DNA from: Metarhizobium sp017305935
GTDB taxonomy: Bacteria > Pseudomonadota > Alphaproteobacteria > Rhizobiales > Rhizobiaceae
Direction of reading: 5' to 3'
Assembly: GCF_029601685.1 (NCBI RefSeq)
Contig: NZ_JARRIR010000011.1
Location: 124,001 to 188,000 of the forward strand
DNA length: 64,000 bases
Made by a program: the position numbers and the translations under genes. Under the pieces are notes generated by a model that did not search any database, was not told where the DNA came from, and saw only the letters and a program-made list of their open reading frames with translations. Position 1 is the first letter of the stretch, and every line of letters begins with the position of its first letter. Positions 34,401-43,358 of this stretch are shown piece by piece.

Positions 34401-35378
34401 TCAGGCCCGGCCGGCGGCCTTGCGGTTGGCGAAGCCGATGGCGAGGACGCAGAAGATGAGGAGGCCGGTGCCGACCTGCTGCCAGTAGAAATTGAGGCCG
34501 GACAGCAGGAGGCCATTGGCGACGATGCCGAGCAGCAGCACACCGAGAACGGTGCCCGGCACGTTCGGCCGCCCATGCGGGTCGAAGGTCGTGCCGATGA
34601 AGGTGGCGCCGATGGCGTTGAGGAGGAAGGCGTTGCCGGAGGACGGAATATAGACCGTGACCGTCGAGGTGAGAATGAGGCCGACCACGGCGGCGATCGT
34701 CGAGACCAGGATATAGGTGGCGGCCGCGATGCGTGGCAGGCGCAGCCCCGAATAGCGCACGACGCTCGCCTGGATGCCGGTGGCGAGCGCCACCCGGCCG
34801 AAGCACGTGCGCGAAAGCACGACCCAAGCCCCGCCGATGACGAGCGCGGCGACGAGAAGCGGCACGGGAATGCCCGCGAGCGTGCCCTGTCCGAGGAAGC
34901 GGAAGGCTTCCGGCACGCCGGCGGGCGGCAGGTAGACCGGGTTTCCGCCGTTCGTCAGCAATTGCTGCACGCTGCGGCCGACGAAGAGCGTGCCGAGCGT
35001 GGCGAGGAACGGCGAGATGCCGATACCGGCGATGAGCACGGCGTTGAACAGGCCGACCAGTGCGCCGCCGGCAAGCCCGCCGAGGGCGGCAAGCGCGACC
35101 GGCTGGCCGGCACGCACCAGGGAGACGAAAGCGAAGCTCGAAAAATCCACCGCCGTGCCGACCGAAAGGTCGATGCCGCCCGCCGAGACGGCGAAGGTCA
35201 TGGCGATGGAGACGATGGCGAGCAGGGCGAAATTGTTCACCAGCACGCTGAGGAGGTTTGCGCCGGACAGGAAGCCGGGCGCAAGCGCTGCGAACAGGAT
35301 GAAGACGGCGGCGAGCGCCGCGACCAGCGCAGAGCGCGCGACGCCGCGGCTGAAGGAGGAAACAGCGACGTTCCCCAT
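34401..35378 (-). CDS. Ribose-type ABC transporter permease (RbsC family), second permease
   Basis: 325 residues, about nine to ten hydrophobic segments. The IAMTFAVSAGGIDLSVGT motif and the later ATFIGTTFDPHGRPNVPGTV block are RbsC/BPD_transp_2 signatures. ATG at 35378 is chosen over 35387 because AAGGAGA is 9 nt upstream of the former. It nearly abuts the first permease stop (35380). Usually transports sugars or related polar compounds. Confidence 0.93.
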   Translation of the reverse strand: MGNVAVSSFSRGVARSALVAALAAVFILFAALAPGFLSGANLLSVLVNNFALLAIVSIAMTFAVSAGGIDLSVGTAVDFSSFAFVSLVRAGQPVALAALGGLAGGALVGLFNAVLIAGIGISPFLATLGTLFVGRSVQQLLTNGGNPVYLPPAGVPEAFRFLGQGTLAGIPVPLLVAALVIGGAWVVLSRTCFGRVALATGIQASVVRYSGLRLPRIAAATYILVSTIAAVVGLILTSTVTVYIPSSGNAFLLNAIGATFIGTTFDPHGRPNVPGTVLGVLLLGIVANGLLLSGLNFYWQQVGTGLLIFCVLAIGFANRKAAGRA

Positions 35379-35379
35379 G

Positions 35380-36444
35380 TCAGACATTCTCCTTGCGGCC
35401 GAGCACCGTGGTGGCGGAAACGACCAGCAGGATCAGTAGTCCCTGCACGCCGCTGACCAGCGTGCTGGAAATGTTGAGAAGCTGGAAGCCGTTGATGAGG
35501 AAGCCGACGAAAAGCACCGACAGCAACGTGCCGGTGATTGTCGGCACCAGCCGGCGGGAAAAGACCGTGCCGAGCAGGGCGGTGACGACGACCGGCAGCA
35601 GCATGTCGCCGGCCCCGGTGGTGCTGCCCGAAAGGTAGGAGACCGAAAGGATGCCGGCGAGCCCCCCGCACAGGCCGCTTGCCAGGAACGAGCCGGCGAC
35701 GAAGGTCTTGACGGGCAGGCCCGCCGCCCGCGCCGCATCCGGGAATGCGCCGACCGCGTAGAGGCGCAGGCCGAGCGGCGTGTACTGCACGATGGCGGCG
35801 ACGACGAGCGTGAAGCCGAGAAGGAGGTAGGCGAGCACGGGAATGCCGAACGGGCCGCCGGCCGAAAGCGTCGAGAGGAACGCGCCCGATGCGGGGACGA
35901 CGGTATTCTGCGTCAGCACCAGTTCGAGGCCGGCGACGACGTTCATGACGGCAAGCGTCGCCAGCAGCGGCACGATACCCGCAAGCGTGACGGCGGCGGC
36001 ATTGACCGCGCCAATGGCGAGTCCCGTGCCGAGCGCGCCGGCAATCGCGACACCATCGCCATGTCCCGCCTGCGCCAGCGTGGCATAGACGGCGGCGCTG
36101 AGGCCCATATTGGCGGCCAGCGACAGGTCGATGCCGCCCGTCACGACGTTCGAGCCGCCGGCGATGATGACGATGGTGAGCCCGATGGCCAGCACGCCCG
36201 CTATGGCCGACTGGCCGAGCACGTTGCCGATATTGCCGACCGTGAGGAAGAACGGCGCAGTGACGGAGAAGACGATGAGAACGCCGAGGAAGACGGCGAG
36301 CGCCCCGCCACGCAGCGCCAGCGTGGCAAAGCGGCGGCCGAAGGTCGGGCCTGCGCCTGGCGGTTCGAATGCCTTCTGGGCCTCGACTTCGAGTGCGGAG
36401 GCAGGGATATAGGGCGTGTCAACCAGCATGGCGAAGCGTCTCAT
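35380..36444 (-). CDS. Ribose-type ABC transporter permease (RbsC family), first permease
   Basis: 354 residues from ATG 36444 (349 from ATG 36429; neither has a strong ribosome site, and both overlap or abut the ATPase end at 36419). A hydrophilic N-terminus is followed by multiple membrane helices. GLTIVIIAGGSNVVTGGIDLS and the AGDMLLPVVVTALLGTVFS region are family marks. It forms a heterodimeric channel with the next permease. Confidence 0.92.
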   Translation of the reverse strand: MRRFAMLVDTPYIPASALEVEAQKAFEPPGAGPTFGRRFATLALRGGALAVFLGVLIVFSVTAPFFLTVGNIGNVLGQSAIAGVLAIGLTIVIIAGGSNVVTGGIDLSLAANMGLSAAVYATLAQAGHGDGVAIAGALGTGLAIGAVNAAAVTLAGIVPLLATLAVMNVVAGLELVLTQNTVVPASGAFLSTLSAGGPFGIPVLAYLLLGFTLVVAAIVQYTPLGLRLYAVGAFPDAARAAGLPVKTFVAGSFLASGLCGGLAGILSVSYLSGSTTGAGDMLLPVVVTALLGTVFSRRLVPTITGTLLSVLFVGFLINGFQLLNISSTLVSGVQGLLILLVVSATTVLGRKENV

Positions 36445-37951
36445 GGGCGCCCGTGACATCGGCAAGGACCTCGTCCGGGCTCGTTTCGGAGGAAATGAAC
36501 TGCCGCGTGACGCGGCCGCGGAAGAAGACGAGAACGCGATCGGTGACGCCGAGCAGTTCCTCGATATCGGAGGAAAGCACGAGGACGGCCGCGCCGCGTT
36601 CGGCAAGCTCGCCGATCAGCCGGTAAATCTCCACCTTGGCCGCGATGTCGACACCCGTCGTGGGTTCGTCGAGCAGATAGATTTCCGACTGGCGGCTCAG
36701 CCATTTGGCGATCGCCACCTTCTGCTGATTGCCGCCCGAGAGCGTCTTCACGAGGGCATCGACGCTGTCGGTCTTGATCTGCAGTCGCCTGACGAGGTCT
36801 TCCGTCTGCCGCCGTTCCGCGCCGCGATCAATGAGGCCATGCGAAAAGCGGTCGAGGCTGGCGAGCGTGGTGTTTTCCGTGACGGAAAGGTCGAGCGCGA
36901 CGCCGTCGCGGCGGCGATCCTCCGGCACGAGCGCCAGATGGCGGTCCGTCGCAGCCGCGGGATCGGCGCAGAACACCGTCTCGCCCTTGACGGAAACGGT
37001 GCCGCCGGTCGGCCGGTCGAGGCCGAAGAGCGTTCGCACCACCTCCTTCGCGCCCGAACCGACGAGCCCGGTGAAACCGAGAACCTCGCCCTTGCGGAGC
37101 GAAAAGGAGACGGCGTCGAAGCGGTCTGCGAGCGCCAGGTTGTCCACCTCCAGGAGCACCTCGCCCGGTGTGACGGCCGGCTTCGGATAAAGTTCGCCGA
37201 TATCGCGATTGACCATCAGCGCGCCGATCTCGGCCGCCGAGGTTTTAGCGACGGGCAGGGTCGCGACATCGCGGCCGTTGCGCAGCACCGTCACCGTGTC
37301 GCAGAGATCGGCGATCTCCCCGAGATAATGCGAGATGTAAAGGATGGTGACGCCCTCCGAGCTCAGGCGGCGGATGAGCTGGAAAAGCAGGTCCGCCTCG
37401 CGCCGGACGAGTGCGGCGGTCGGTTCGTCGAAGACCAGCACCTTGGGATTGGCGATCAGTGCCCGCGTGATCTGGACGATCTGCTTTTCCGCCGCCGAAA
37501 GATCGGCGATCAGCGCGGAATGGGGCAGTGCCAGGCCGAAATAACGCTCCAGCACCTCGGCCGACTTGCGCCGCATCGCCCCCCGGTCGAGGAAGGGCGT
37601 GCCCGGGAAACGCAGCTCGCGGCCGAGGAAAAGGGCCTCGCCGACCGTGAAGGTGGGAACGAGAAGGCGGTCCTGGTGGATGAAGTGAATGCCGAGTTCT
37701 TCCGCAAGATGCGGCGTCAACCGGTCATAGGACTTGCCGTCGATCTCAAGCCTGCCCTCATCCGGCCGGTGAAGGCCGGCGATGAGCTTGATCAGCGTCG
37801 ACTTGCCTGCGCCGTTCTGCCCGACGAGACCGTGGATCGAACCACGCACGACGGTCAGCGACGCACCCGACAGGGCCGTCGCCCCGCCAAAGTGCTTGAC
37901 GATGTTTTCGAGACGGATGATCGCCTCGCCATTCCCTGCTGTACCAACCAT
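36419..37951 (-). CDS. Ribose-type ABC transporter ATP-binding protein (RbsA family, two ATPase domains)
   Basis: 510 residues with two nucleotide-binding domains. The first has Walker A GQNGAGKST, signature-like LSAAEKQ and Walker B VLVFDEPTAAL. The second has a degenerate Walker A (GLVGSGAKE), signature LSGGNQQK and Walker B YLLDEPTTGVD. This asymmetry is normal for RbsA. ATG at 37951 has GGGGA 8 nt upstream. Overlaps the following permease gene. Confidence 0.95.
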   Translation of the reverse strand: MVGTAGNGEAIIRLENIVKHFGGATALSGASLTVVRGSIHGLVGQNGAGKSTLIKLIAGLHRPDEGRLEIDGKSYDRLTPHLAEELGIHFIHQDRLLVPTFTVGEALFLGRELRFPGTPFLDRGAMRRKSAEVLERYFGLALPHSALIADLSAAEKQIVQITRALIANPKVLVFDEPTAALVRREADLLFQLIRRLSSEGVTILYISHYLGEIADLCDTVTVLRNGRDVATLPVAKTSAAEIGALMVNRDIGELYPKPAVTPGEVLLEVDNLALADRFDAVSFSLRKGEVLGFTGLVGSGAKEVVRTLFGLDRPTGGTVSVKGETVFCADPAAATDRHLALVPEDRRRDGVALDLSVTENTTLASLDRFSHGLIDRGAERRQTEDLVRRLQIKTDSVDALVKTLSGGNQQKVAIAKWLSRQSEIYLLDEPTTGVDIAAKVEIYRLIGELAERGAAVLVLSSDIEELLGVTDRVLVFFRGRVTRQFISSETSPDEVLADVTGAHETLRHAG

Positions 37952-38010
37952 GACTGCAATCCCCATTGACAGAACGACCGCGGCGCAGCCGCCGCGGTCC
38001 GGCCGGACGA

Positions 38011-39015
38011 TCAGCCGATGCCGAGCTTCTTGGAGATCTCGCCGACGTTCTGCTTGTTGGCGAGCAGCGCCGGCACATAAGTTTCGCGCGGCAGCGTTTC
38101 GCCGGCAAGGTGACGGGCGACGTTGCGGATGGCGACGCGGCCCAGTTCGGCGGGCTGCTGGGCGACGTCGGCGGCGGCCGGCGAGTTCGGATCGGCGACG
38201 AGCTGGAGCACTTCCGGGCTGCCATCGACACCATAGGTCCGGATCTCCGTGCGGCCGGCGGCGGCAAGCGCCTGCGTTGCGCCGAGCTGCGGAATGTCCC
38301 ATGCGGACCAGATCGCCTTGATCGACCCCTTTTCCGGATATTTCGCGAGAATGGCGGTAATTTGCGTGAACGCATCCTGGACGGTGTTCGGAATCACGTC
38401 GCGCAGCTCCGGCTGCACGATCTGAACCTTCGGGAAATATTTCACCACATTGACCAGCTGGTCATAGCGGATGGCGCAGGGTGTCACGCCGTAGAAGCCG
38501 TTGAACACGACGATATTGCCCTCGCCGCCGATATCGGAAACGAGTTGAAGGGCGAGGTCCTTGCCGATGCCCCAATTGTCCGAGGTCGAGTTGTTGATCG
38601 AGTTGACCGAGCCGACATCGATGGTGAAGACCGGGATATCGGCCTCACGCGCCTTTTTCAGCCACGGGTCGATGACGCTGAGCGTACCGAGAAGCTGGAC
38701 GATGGCATCGGGCTTCTGGGCGATCAGCGTCTGGAGCTGGGACACGAGCTTGCCGTCGTTGCGGCCGGCATCGACGGCGATCGGCTCGCCGCCGAGGCGC
38801 TTCACCTCTTCGATCTGGGCGTTGTAGGCCTGGAGATCGAAAAAATGATCCGTGCCGGCAGTGCTGATGCCGATGCGCTTGCCCTTGAGAGAGAGGCCGT
38901 CCTCGGCTGCTGCGGCATGGGCCGAGAGCAGGCCGGTTCCTGCCACAACGCCCGCGACGGCGGTGAGCTTCAGGAGATTGCGGCGATTGACGCCGGATCG
39001 GATATCGTCGGACAT
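38011..39015 (-). CDS. Ribose-type ABC periplasmic binding protein with Tat signal
   Basis: 334 residues. The N-terminus has a twin-arginine export signal (NRRNLLK followed by a hydrophobic stretch to AHAAAAED). The mature part follows the periplasmic-binding-protein/LacI layout (KRIGISTAGTDHFFDLQAYN; GRNDGKLVSQLQTLIAQKPD; AIWSAWDIPQLGATQAL). First gene of the operon binding protein-ATPase-permease-permease-DszC-like. Ligand unknown; the partner enzyme hints at a sulfur-bearing compound. Confidence 0.93.
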   Translation of the reverse strand: MSDDIRSGVNRRNLLKLTAVAGVVAGTGLLSAHAAAAEDGLSLKGKRIGISTAGTDHFFDLQAYNAQIEEVKRLGGEPIAVDAGRNDGKLVSQLQTLIAQKPDAIVQLLGTLSVIDPWLKKAREADIPVFTIDVGSVNSINNSTSDNWGIGKDLALQLVSDIGGEGNIVVFNGFYGVTPCAIRYDQLVNVVKYFPKVQIVQPELRDVIPNTVQDAFTQITAILAKYPEKGSIKAIWSAWDIPQLGATQALAAAGRTEIRTYGVDGSPEVLQLVADPNSPAAADVAQQPAELGRVAIRNVARHLAGETLPRETYVPALLANKQNVGEISKKLGIG

Positions 39016-39045
39016 GATGTGCCCCGTTGGATCGATAATGATATA

Positions 39046-39066
39046 ATTCTATAAAATATATAGACT
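39046..39066. promoter_or_regulatory. Related promoter element upstream of the ribose-type operon
   Basis: AATTCTAT (39045-39052) then a 7-nt AT spacer then ATAGA (39060-39064) repeats the TCTAT-N7-ATAGA inverted repeat of the element at 31651-31680, about 33 nt before the binding-protein start. It suggests shared regulation; spacing to the gene differs from the other two copies. Confidence 0.5.
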
Positions 39067-39478
39067 ATCTCGTGGAGATAGGCAGGATTTTCCAAAATCC
39101 GGGGCGGTCGCGAAAAGATTGAACTTTTCGAAAGGCTGACGAATCCGCAGCTTGCCCCGGTGCGGCGCCCATCCCGCGCAACGCCCGGGCGGGATGCCGA
39201 TCCGGCAGGCGATCGCCTTCGCCGAAGCCAAGCCCCTTCGTCACGGCGGCCATGGCCGAGACCAGCATCAGGGGATCGTTGACCGGAAGCTGGATGGTTT
39301 CGCGCAGCGTCAGGCCGACGACTTCTGGTAGGCATCGCACACCCCGACGATATCGGCGGGGAACAGCCCGTCGAACGGGTCGCGCTCCAGCGTCGCGGTC
39401 AGCGACGTCCAGGTGTCCGGCCTGTTGTGGTCGCTCGACCGGTCGTGCGGACGGGTCGAGCAGAATTTCCCAGGCCAT
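39065..39478 (-). pseudogene. Luciferase-like (DszA/NtaA) monooxygenase fragment
   Basis: Minus-strand pieces in two frames match an NtaA/DszA protein. TWTSLTATLERDPFDGLFPAD and IVGVCDAYQ (about 39330-39420) lie in one frame. LTLRETIQLPVNDPLMLVSA with MAAVTKGLGFGEG (about 39220-39310) lies in another. The N-terminus and the whole C-terminal three-quarters are absent. It directly follows the DszC-like gene at 39487-40752, so the operon once had its own luciferase-like partner. Confidence 0.7.
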
Positions 39479-39486
39479 GGACCGGG

Positions 39487-40752
39487 TCAGATCCAGGAAT
39501 GCAGCGGCGGCTGCACGCCGCTGAGGTAATATTGCCCGACCGCATGGAGCTTCCAGCGCACCGGGTCGTGCAGCGTGTGCGTGCGCGCATCGCGCCAGAA
39601 GCGGTCGAGATTGTGCACGCCGAGGGTCGAGCGCGTGCCGGCAAGCTCGAACAGCTTGTTGGCAGCCGCCAGCGCCACCTCCGTCGTCAGCACCTTGGCC
39701 TCTGCGACCGCGATCTTCGCCTTGCCGATCGTCTCGTGGTTGACGTCGGCAATCGTCGCATCGAGTTCACGGCCGGCACGATCCAGCAAAGCTTCGGCGG
39801 CGTGCAGGCGGATCTTCAGGTCGCCGATGGCCGCGATCGTATAGGGATCGTCGCCGGCGCGGTCCGAGCCGCTGTCGATCCACGGGCGGGCGTGGTGGCG
39901 CACGAGATCGATGGTCGCCTCTATGGCGCCCCGCGCGATGCCGGCGTCGATGGCCGCATGGATAAGCTGGCTCTGGGGACCGACGGCGCTCGGGTTCTCA
40001 TAGACGATATGGGCCGGCAGCACGCGGTCTGCGGGAATGGCGACGCCATTGAGGACAACCGTTCCGCTTGCCGTGGTGCGCTGGCCGAAGGCCGACCAGT
40101 CGTTGACGACCTCAAGCCCCTGCGCGCCCCTGTCGGCGACCGCAACGACAACGTGTCCGTCCTCGTCCAGCGCCACGATCGGCACGAGATGGGCGAAGAG
40201 CGCACCGGTCGAATAGAATTTCCTGCCCGAGACCACGACGTGATCGCCCTTGCGGACGAGCTTCGTCTCGAAGGCCTCGACATTCTTGCCGCCGAATTCG
40301 GAAAAGGCGTTGCCGAGCCGTCTTCCGCCCAGGACCGCACCGAAGAGATCGCGCTTCTGCGCCTCGCTGCCCGTCTGCCTGATGACATCGATGATTTCAA
40401 AACTGTTCTGGGCGATCTGCGTCAGCGAGGAATCGCCGGCCGCCAGCGTCGCGAAGACCCTTGCCAGCGTGACCTGCGAGACGCCGGCTCCGCCATAGAC
40501 CTTGGGAATGGTGATGCCCCACAACCCGCTCTGTGAAAAGAGATCGACTTCGCGGAACGGCAGGCGCCTTTCGCGGTCGCGCTCCTTCGCCTCGGCTGCA
40601 AAGAGCGGCTGTAGCTGTTCGGCGACGGCAATTGCCTCCGCGTCGTCGCGGATGACATGGGCCGGCGCCAGGGGCGGGCTTGGCAGCCAGCCGGGATCGC
40701 CCGGCTCTGCGTGAGGGGTTCTGGGGGTTGCGTTCGCAGCGTTCGAGCTCAT
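39487..40752 (-). CDS. DszC/SfnB-like flavin monooxygenase, third paralogue, end of the met-type ABC operon
   Basis: 421 residues. AGDSSLTQIAQNSFEIIDVI, VSGRKFYSTGALFAHLVPIV, DWSAFGQRTTASGTVVLNGV and LDRFWRDARTHTLHDPVRWK place it with DszC/SfnB, close to the paralogue at 33160-34374. An extra Pro/Ala-rich N-terminus of about 30 residues is present. It lies 70 nt after metQ in the same direction. Expected role: FMNH2-dependent oxidation of an imported sulfur compound. Confidence 0.92.
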   Translation of the reverse strand: MSSNAANATPRTPHAEPGDPGWLPSPPLAPAHVIRDDAEAIAVAEQLQPLFAAEAKERDRERRLPFREVDLFSQSGLWGITIPKVYGGAGVSQVTLARVFATLAAGDSSLTQIAQNSFEIIDVIRQTGSEAQKRDLFGAVLGGRRLGNAFSEFGGKNVEAFETKLVRKGDHVVVSGRKFYSTGALFAHLVPIVALDEDGHVVVAVADRGAQGLEVVNDWSAFGQRTTASGTVVLNGVAIPADRVLPAHIVYENPSAVGPQSQLIHAAIDAGIARGAIEATIDLVRHHARPWIDSGSDRAGDDPYTIAAIGDLKIRLHAAEALLDRAGRELDATIADVNHETIGKAKIAVAEAKVLTTEVALAAANKLFELAGTRSTLGVHNLDRFWRDARTHTLHDPVRWKLHAVGQYYLSGVQPPLHSWI

Positions 40753-40822
40753 GTTGCACGGCCATCCATCGAAAGGAGGGGCCGGGCTGCGGCAAGCGCA
40801 GCCCGGCGGCGAAAGGCGGAAA

Positions 40823-41635
40823 TCAGAAGGCGGCGACCACCTGTCCCTTGTAGCGCTCCTCGATGAATTTCCGCGTCTCGTCACTGTTGAGCACCTTGGC
40901 AAGCTTGGCGACGCGCGGGTCGTCCCTGGTTTCGGGGCGCGTCACCAGATATTCGCTCCAGACGTTGTAGCCGTCCTGGCCGCGGTCGATAAGCAGCGCC
41001 TTCTCGATGTCGAGCTTGGCCTCGAAGACATAGTTGCCGTTGAGCGCGGCGAGATCCACCTCGCCCAGCGCCCGCGGCAGAAGGGCGGATTCGAGCTCGA
41101 CGATCTTGAGGTTCTTCGGGTTGTCGACGACGTCCTTGATGGTCGGCAGCGGGTCTTCCGGCGAGGTCAGCTCCGGTTTGCCGGAGACCTTGATCAGGCC
41201 GAGTTTCTGCAGCAGCAGAAGCCCGCGACCACCATTGACCGGGTCGTTCGGGATCGCGACGGTCGCGCCGTCTTCGAGTTTCTCGACCGCATCGATCTTC
41301 GTCGAATAGGCGACGAAGGGCTCGATATGCACGGGTACGATGGGGACGAGTGCGGTGCCGCGTTGCTTGTTGTAGTCGTTGAGGAACGGCCTGTACTGGT
41401 AGTAGTTGGCATCGAGCTCGCCGGAGACCAGCTGGGCGTTGGGCTGGATGTAGTCCGTGAAGACGCGGATATCGAGATCGAGGCCATCCTTGGCAAGGAT
41501 CGGCTTCACGAATTCGAGGATTTCGGCGTGCGGGACGGCGGTAGCGCCGACGACGAGCGTTTCGTTCGCCTTGGCGGAACCGAAGGCGGCGAGCGCCAGG
41601 CCGGCCGCAAGGCCAATGGATTTCAGGATGCGCAT
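40823..41635 (-). CDS. metQ: MetQ-family ABC transporter binding protein
   Basis: 270 residues with an N-terminal signal peptide (MRILKSIGLAAGLALAAFGS then AKANE). It has the NlpA/MetQ pattern: LVVGATAVPHAEILEFVKPIL, VFTDYIQPNAQLVSGELDAN, YYQYRPFLNDYN, and AIPNDPVNGGRGLLLLQKLGLI. No lipobox Cys is evident. Classical members bind methionine; the linked oxygenases suggest methionine derivatives or other organosulfur ligands. GGAG lies upstream of the ATG. Confidence 0.93.
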   Translation of the reverse strand: MRILKSIGLAAGLALAAFGSAKANETLVVGATAVPHAEILEFVKPILAKDGLDLDIRVFTDYIQPNAQLVSGELDANYYQYRPFLNDYNKQRGTALVPIVPVHIEPFVAYSTKIDAVEKLEDGATVAIPNDPVNGGRGLLLLQKLGLIKVSGKPELTSPEDPLPTIKDVVDNPKNLKIVELESALLPRALGEVDLAALNGNYVFEAKLDIEKALLIDRGQDGYNVWSEYLVTRPETRDDPRVAKLAKVLNSDETRKFIEERYKGQVVAAF

Positions 41636-41654
41636 GGGATGCTCCGAGCGTTGG

Positions 41655-42314
41655 TCATTTGCGGGAAAAATGGGTGACGAGCCGGTTTCCGCTCGCCTGG
41701 ATAAGCTGGACGAAGACGATGAGGATCGCGACGCAGACCAGCATGATTTCGGTCTGGAACCGGTGGTAGCCGTAGCGGATCGCCAGATCCCCGAGGCCGC
41801 CGCCGCCGATGGCGCCGGACATGGCGGTGTAGTCGACGAGCACGATCGCCGTGACGGTGATGGCGGCAAGCAGGCTCGGCAGCGCCTCGGGCAGAACGGC
41901 GCGAACAATCGTCTGCGCGGTGGAGGCGCCCATGGCAAGGCTCGCCTCGATGATGCCGCGGTCCACCTCGCGCAGAGCCGTCTCGACCAGCCGCGCGAAG
42001 AAGGGCGCCGTGCCCACGACGAGCGGGAAGATGACGCCGCGGATGCCGAGCGACGTGCCCGTCACAAGCACCGTCACGGGCATCAGCACGATGAGCAGGA
42101 TGATGAAGGGCACGGAGCGGACGATGCTCAGCACGAAGGACAGGCTGCCATAGGCAATGGGCGCCTGGAAAAGCTGTTGCCGCCCGGTCAGGAATAGCAG
42201 GATGCCGAGCGGCAGGCCGAGGAGAACGGTGAGCAGCAGCGCGCCACCGACCATGGCCAACGTCTGCGCAAGGGCGGCGCCGATATCGCCCCAGTAGAGA
42301 TTGTCAAACGACAT
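41655..42314 (-). CDS. metI: MetI-family ABC transporter permease
   Basis: 219 residues, five hydrophobic segments. The opening WGDIGAALAQTLAMVGGALL and the EAA-type loop IIEASLAMGASTAQTIVRAVLPEA are typical of MetI. The ATG has AAGGGG upstream and overlaps the metN stop by 11 bp; metQ follows after 19 nt. Confidence 0.95.
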   Translation of the reverse strand: MSFDNLYWGDIGAALAQTLAMVGGALLLTVLLGLPLGILLFLTGRQQLFQAPIAYGSLSFVLSIVRSVPFIILLIVLMPVTVLVTGTSLGIRGVIFPLVVGTAPFFARLVETALREVDRGIIEASLAMGASTAQTIVRAVLPEALPSLLAAITVTAIVLVDYTAMSGAIGGGGLGDLAIRYGYHRFQTEIMLVCVAILIVFVQLIQASGNRLVTHFSRK

Positions 42315-43353
42315 GGCGCACCCCTTCGATTTCGGGCAGAGGCGCCCCGCCCTGCAATTCGACATCGACGCCGCTGGCGCGCAGCCCGGCAATGGCACCT
42401 GCCACGTCGCGCCCGCTGAGCGAGACGATGAACTGCGCATAGGGCGTTTCGCGGATATGGCCGACGCGGCCGGCGAGGATCGCGTAGTCGACGAGATTTT
42501 CGCGCGCGATGCGGCCGAGGATCGGCTTGTGTGCGGAAGGCCCGGTGAAGGTGAGACGCACGGCCCGGCCAGCGGGATCGGGGACGGCGGCGGCATCGAG
42601 CGAACCGCCGTCGGGCTCCGCCTCGCGCACCAGACGCAACGTGGCGGCATGGCGCGGGTGCAGAAAGACCTGGCTCACCACTCCCGCCTCGACCACGCGA
42701 CCGCGATCGAGCACGGCGACGCGGTCGCAGGTGTGACGGATCACATCCATTTCATGGGTGATGAGCACGATGGTTACACCGAGATCGCGGTTGATTTGGC
42801 GCAGCAGATCGAGCACCGCCCCCGTAGTCTGCGGATCGAGCGCGCTCGTCGCCTCGTCGCAGAGCAGCACCTGCGGCTCGCAGGCAAGGGCGCGCGCGAT
42901 GCCGACACGTTGTTTCTGCCCGCCCGAAAGCTGGCGCGGATATTTCCGCGCGTGTTCGGCAAGGCCCACGCGGTCGAGGAGAGAAGCCACCCGTTCGGCA
43001 ATCTCCGCCTTGCAGAACCGGCCGGTCAGTTCGAGCGGATAGGCGACGTTCCCGGCGACCGTGCGGGCGCTCAGCAGGTTGAAATGCTGGAACACCATGC
43101 CGATCGTCCGGCGCAGATCGCGCAGACGCTGGCCCTTGGCATCCGTCACGCGCTCGCCTGCGACGAAGACCTCGCCGCCATCGGGGCGCTCAAGGAGATT
43201 GATCAGCCGAACCAGCGTCGACTTGCCGGCGCCGGAGGAGCCGATGATCCCGAAGATCTCGCCCCTGGCGATGGCAAGGTCGATGCCGTCGAGCGCGGCG
43301 ATCGCGCCTTCCTTGCCGGCAAACCTTTTGGTGATGTTCTCAAGCCGGATCAT
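42304..43353 (-). CDS. metN: MetN-family ABC transporter ATP-binding protein with NIL domain
   Basis: 349 residues. The ATPase domain (1-240) has Walker A GSSGAGKST, Q-loop FQHFNLL, signature LSGGQKQR, Walker B LLCDEATSALD and switch His ITHEMD. The C-terminal NIL regulatory domain (about 265-345) normally lets methionine inhibit transport from the cytosolic side. It begins 5 nt after the preceding DszC-like gene. Confidence 0.95.
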   Translation of the reverse strand: MIRLENITKRFAGKEGAIAALDGIDLAIARGEIFGIIGSSGAGKSTLVRLINLLERPDGGEVFVAGERVTDAKGQRLRDLRRTIGMVFQHFNLLSARTVAGNVAYPLELTGRFCKAEIAERVASLLDRVGLAEHARKYPRQLSGGQKQRVGIARALACEPQVLLCDEATSALDPQTTGAVLDLLRQINRDLGVTIVLITHEMDVIRHTCDRVAVLDRGRVVEAGVVSQVFLHPRHAATLRLVREAEPDGGSLDAAAVPDPAGRAVRLTFTGPSAHKPILGRIARENLVDYAILAGRVGHIRETPYAQFIVSLSGRDVAGAIAGLRASGVDVELQGGAPLPEIEGVRHVV

Positions 43354-43358
43354 CGCGC

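Noticed and set aside
36416..37969. 517-codon plus-strand frame opposite the RbsA-type ATPase
   Set aside because: Shadow of the ATPase gene; no domain features.
36419..38302. Extended 627-codon frame for the RbsA-type ATPase
   Set aside because: Residues before MVGTAGNGEA are an out-of-frame reading of the binding-protein gene; RbsA proteins are about 500 residues and ATG 37951 has a ribosome site.
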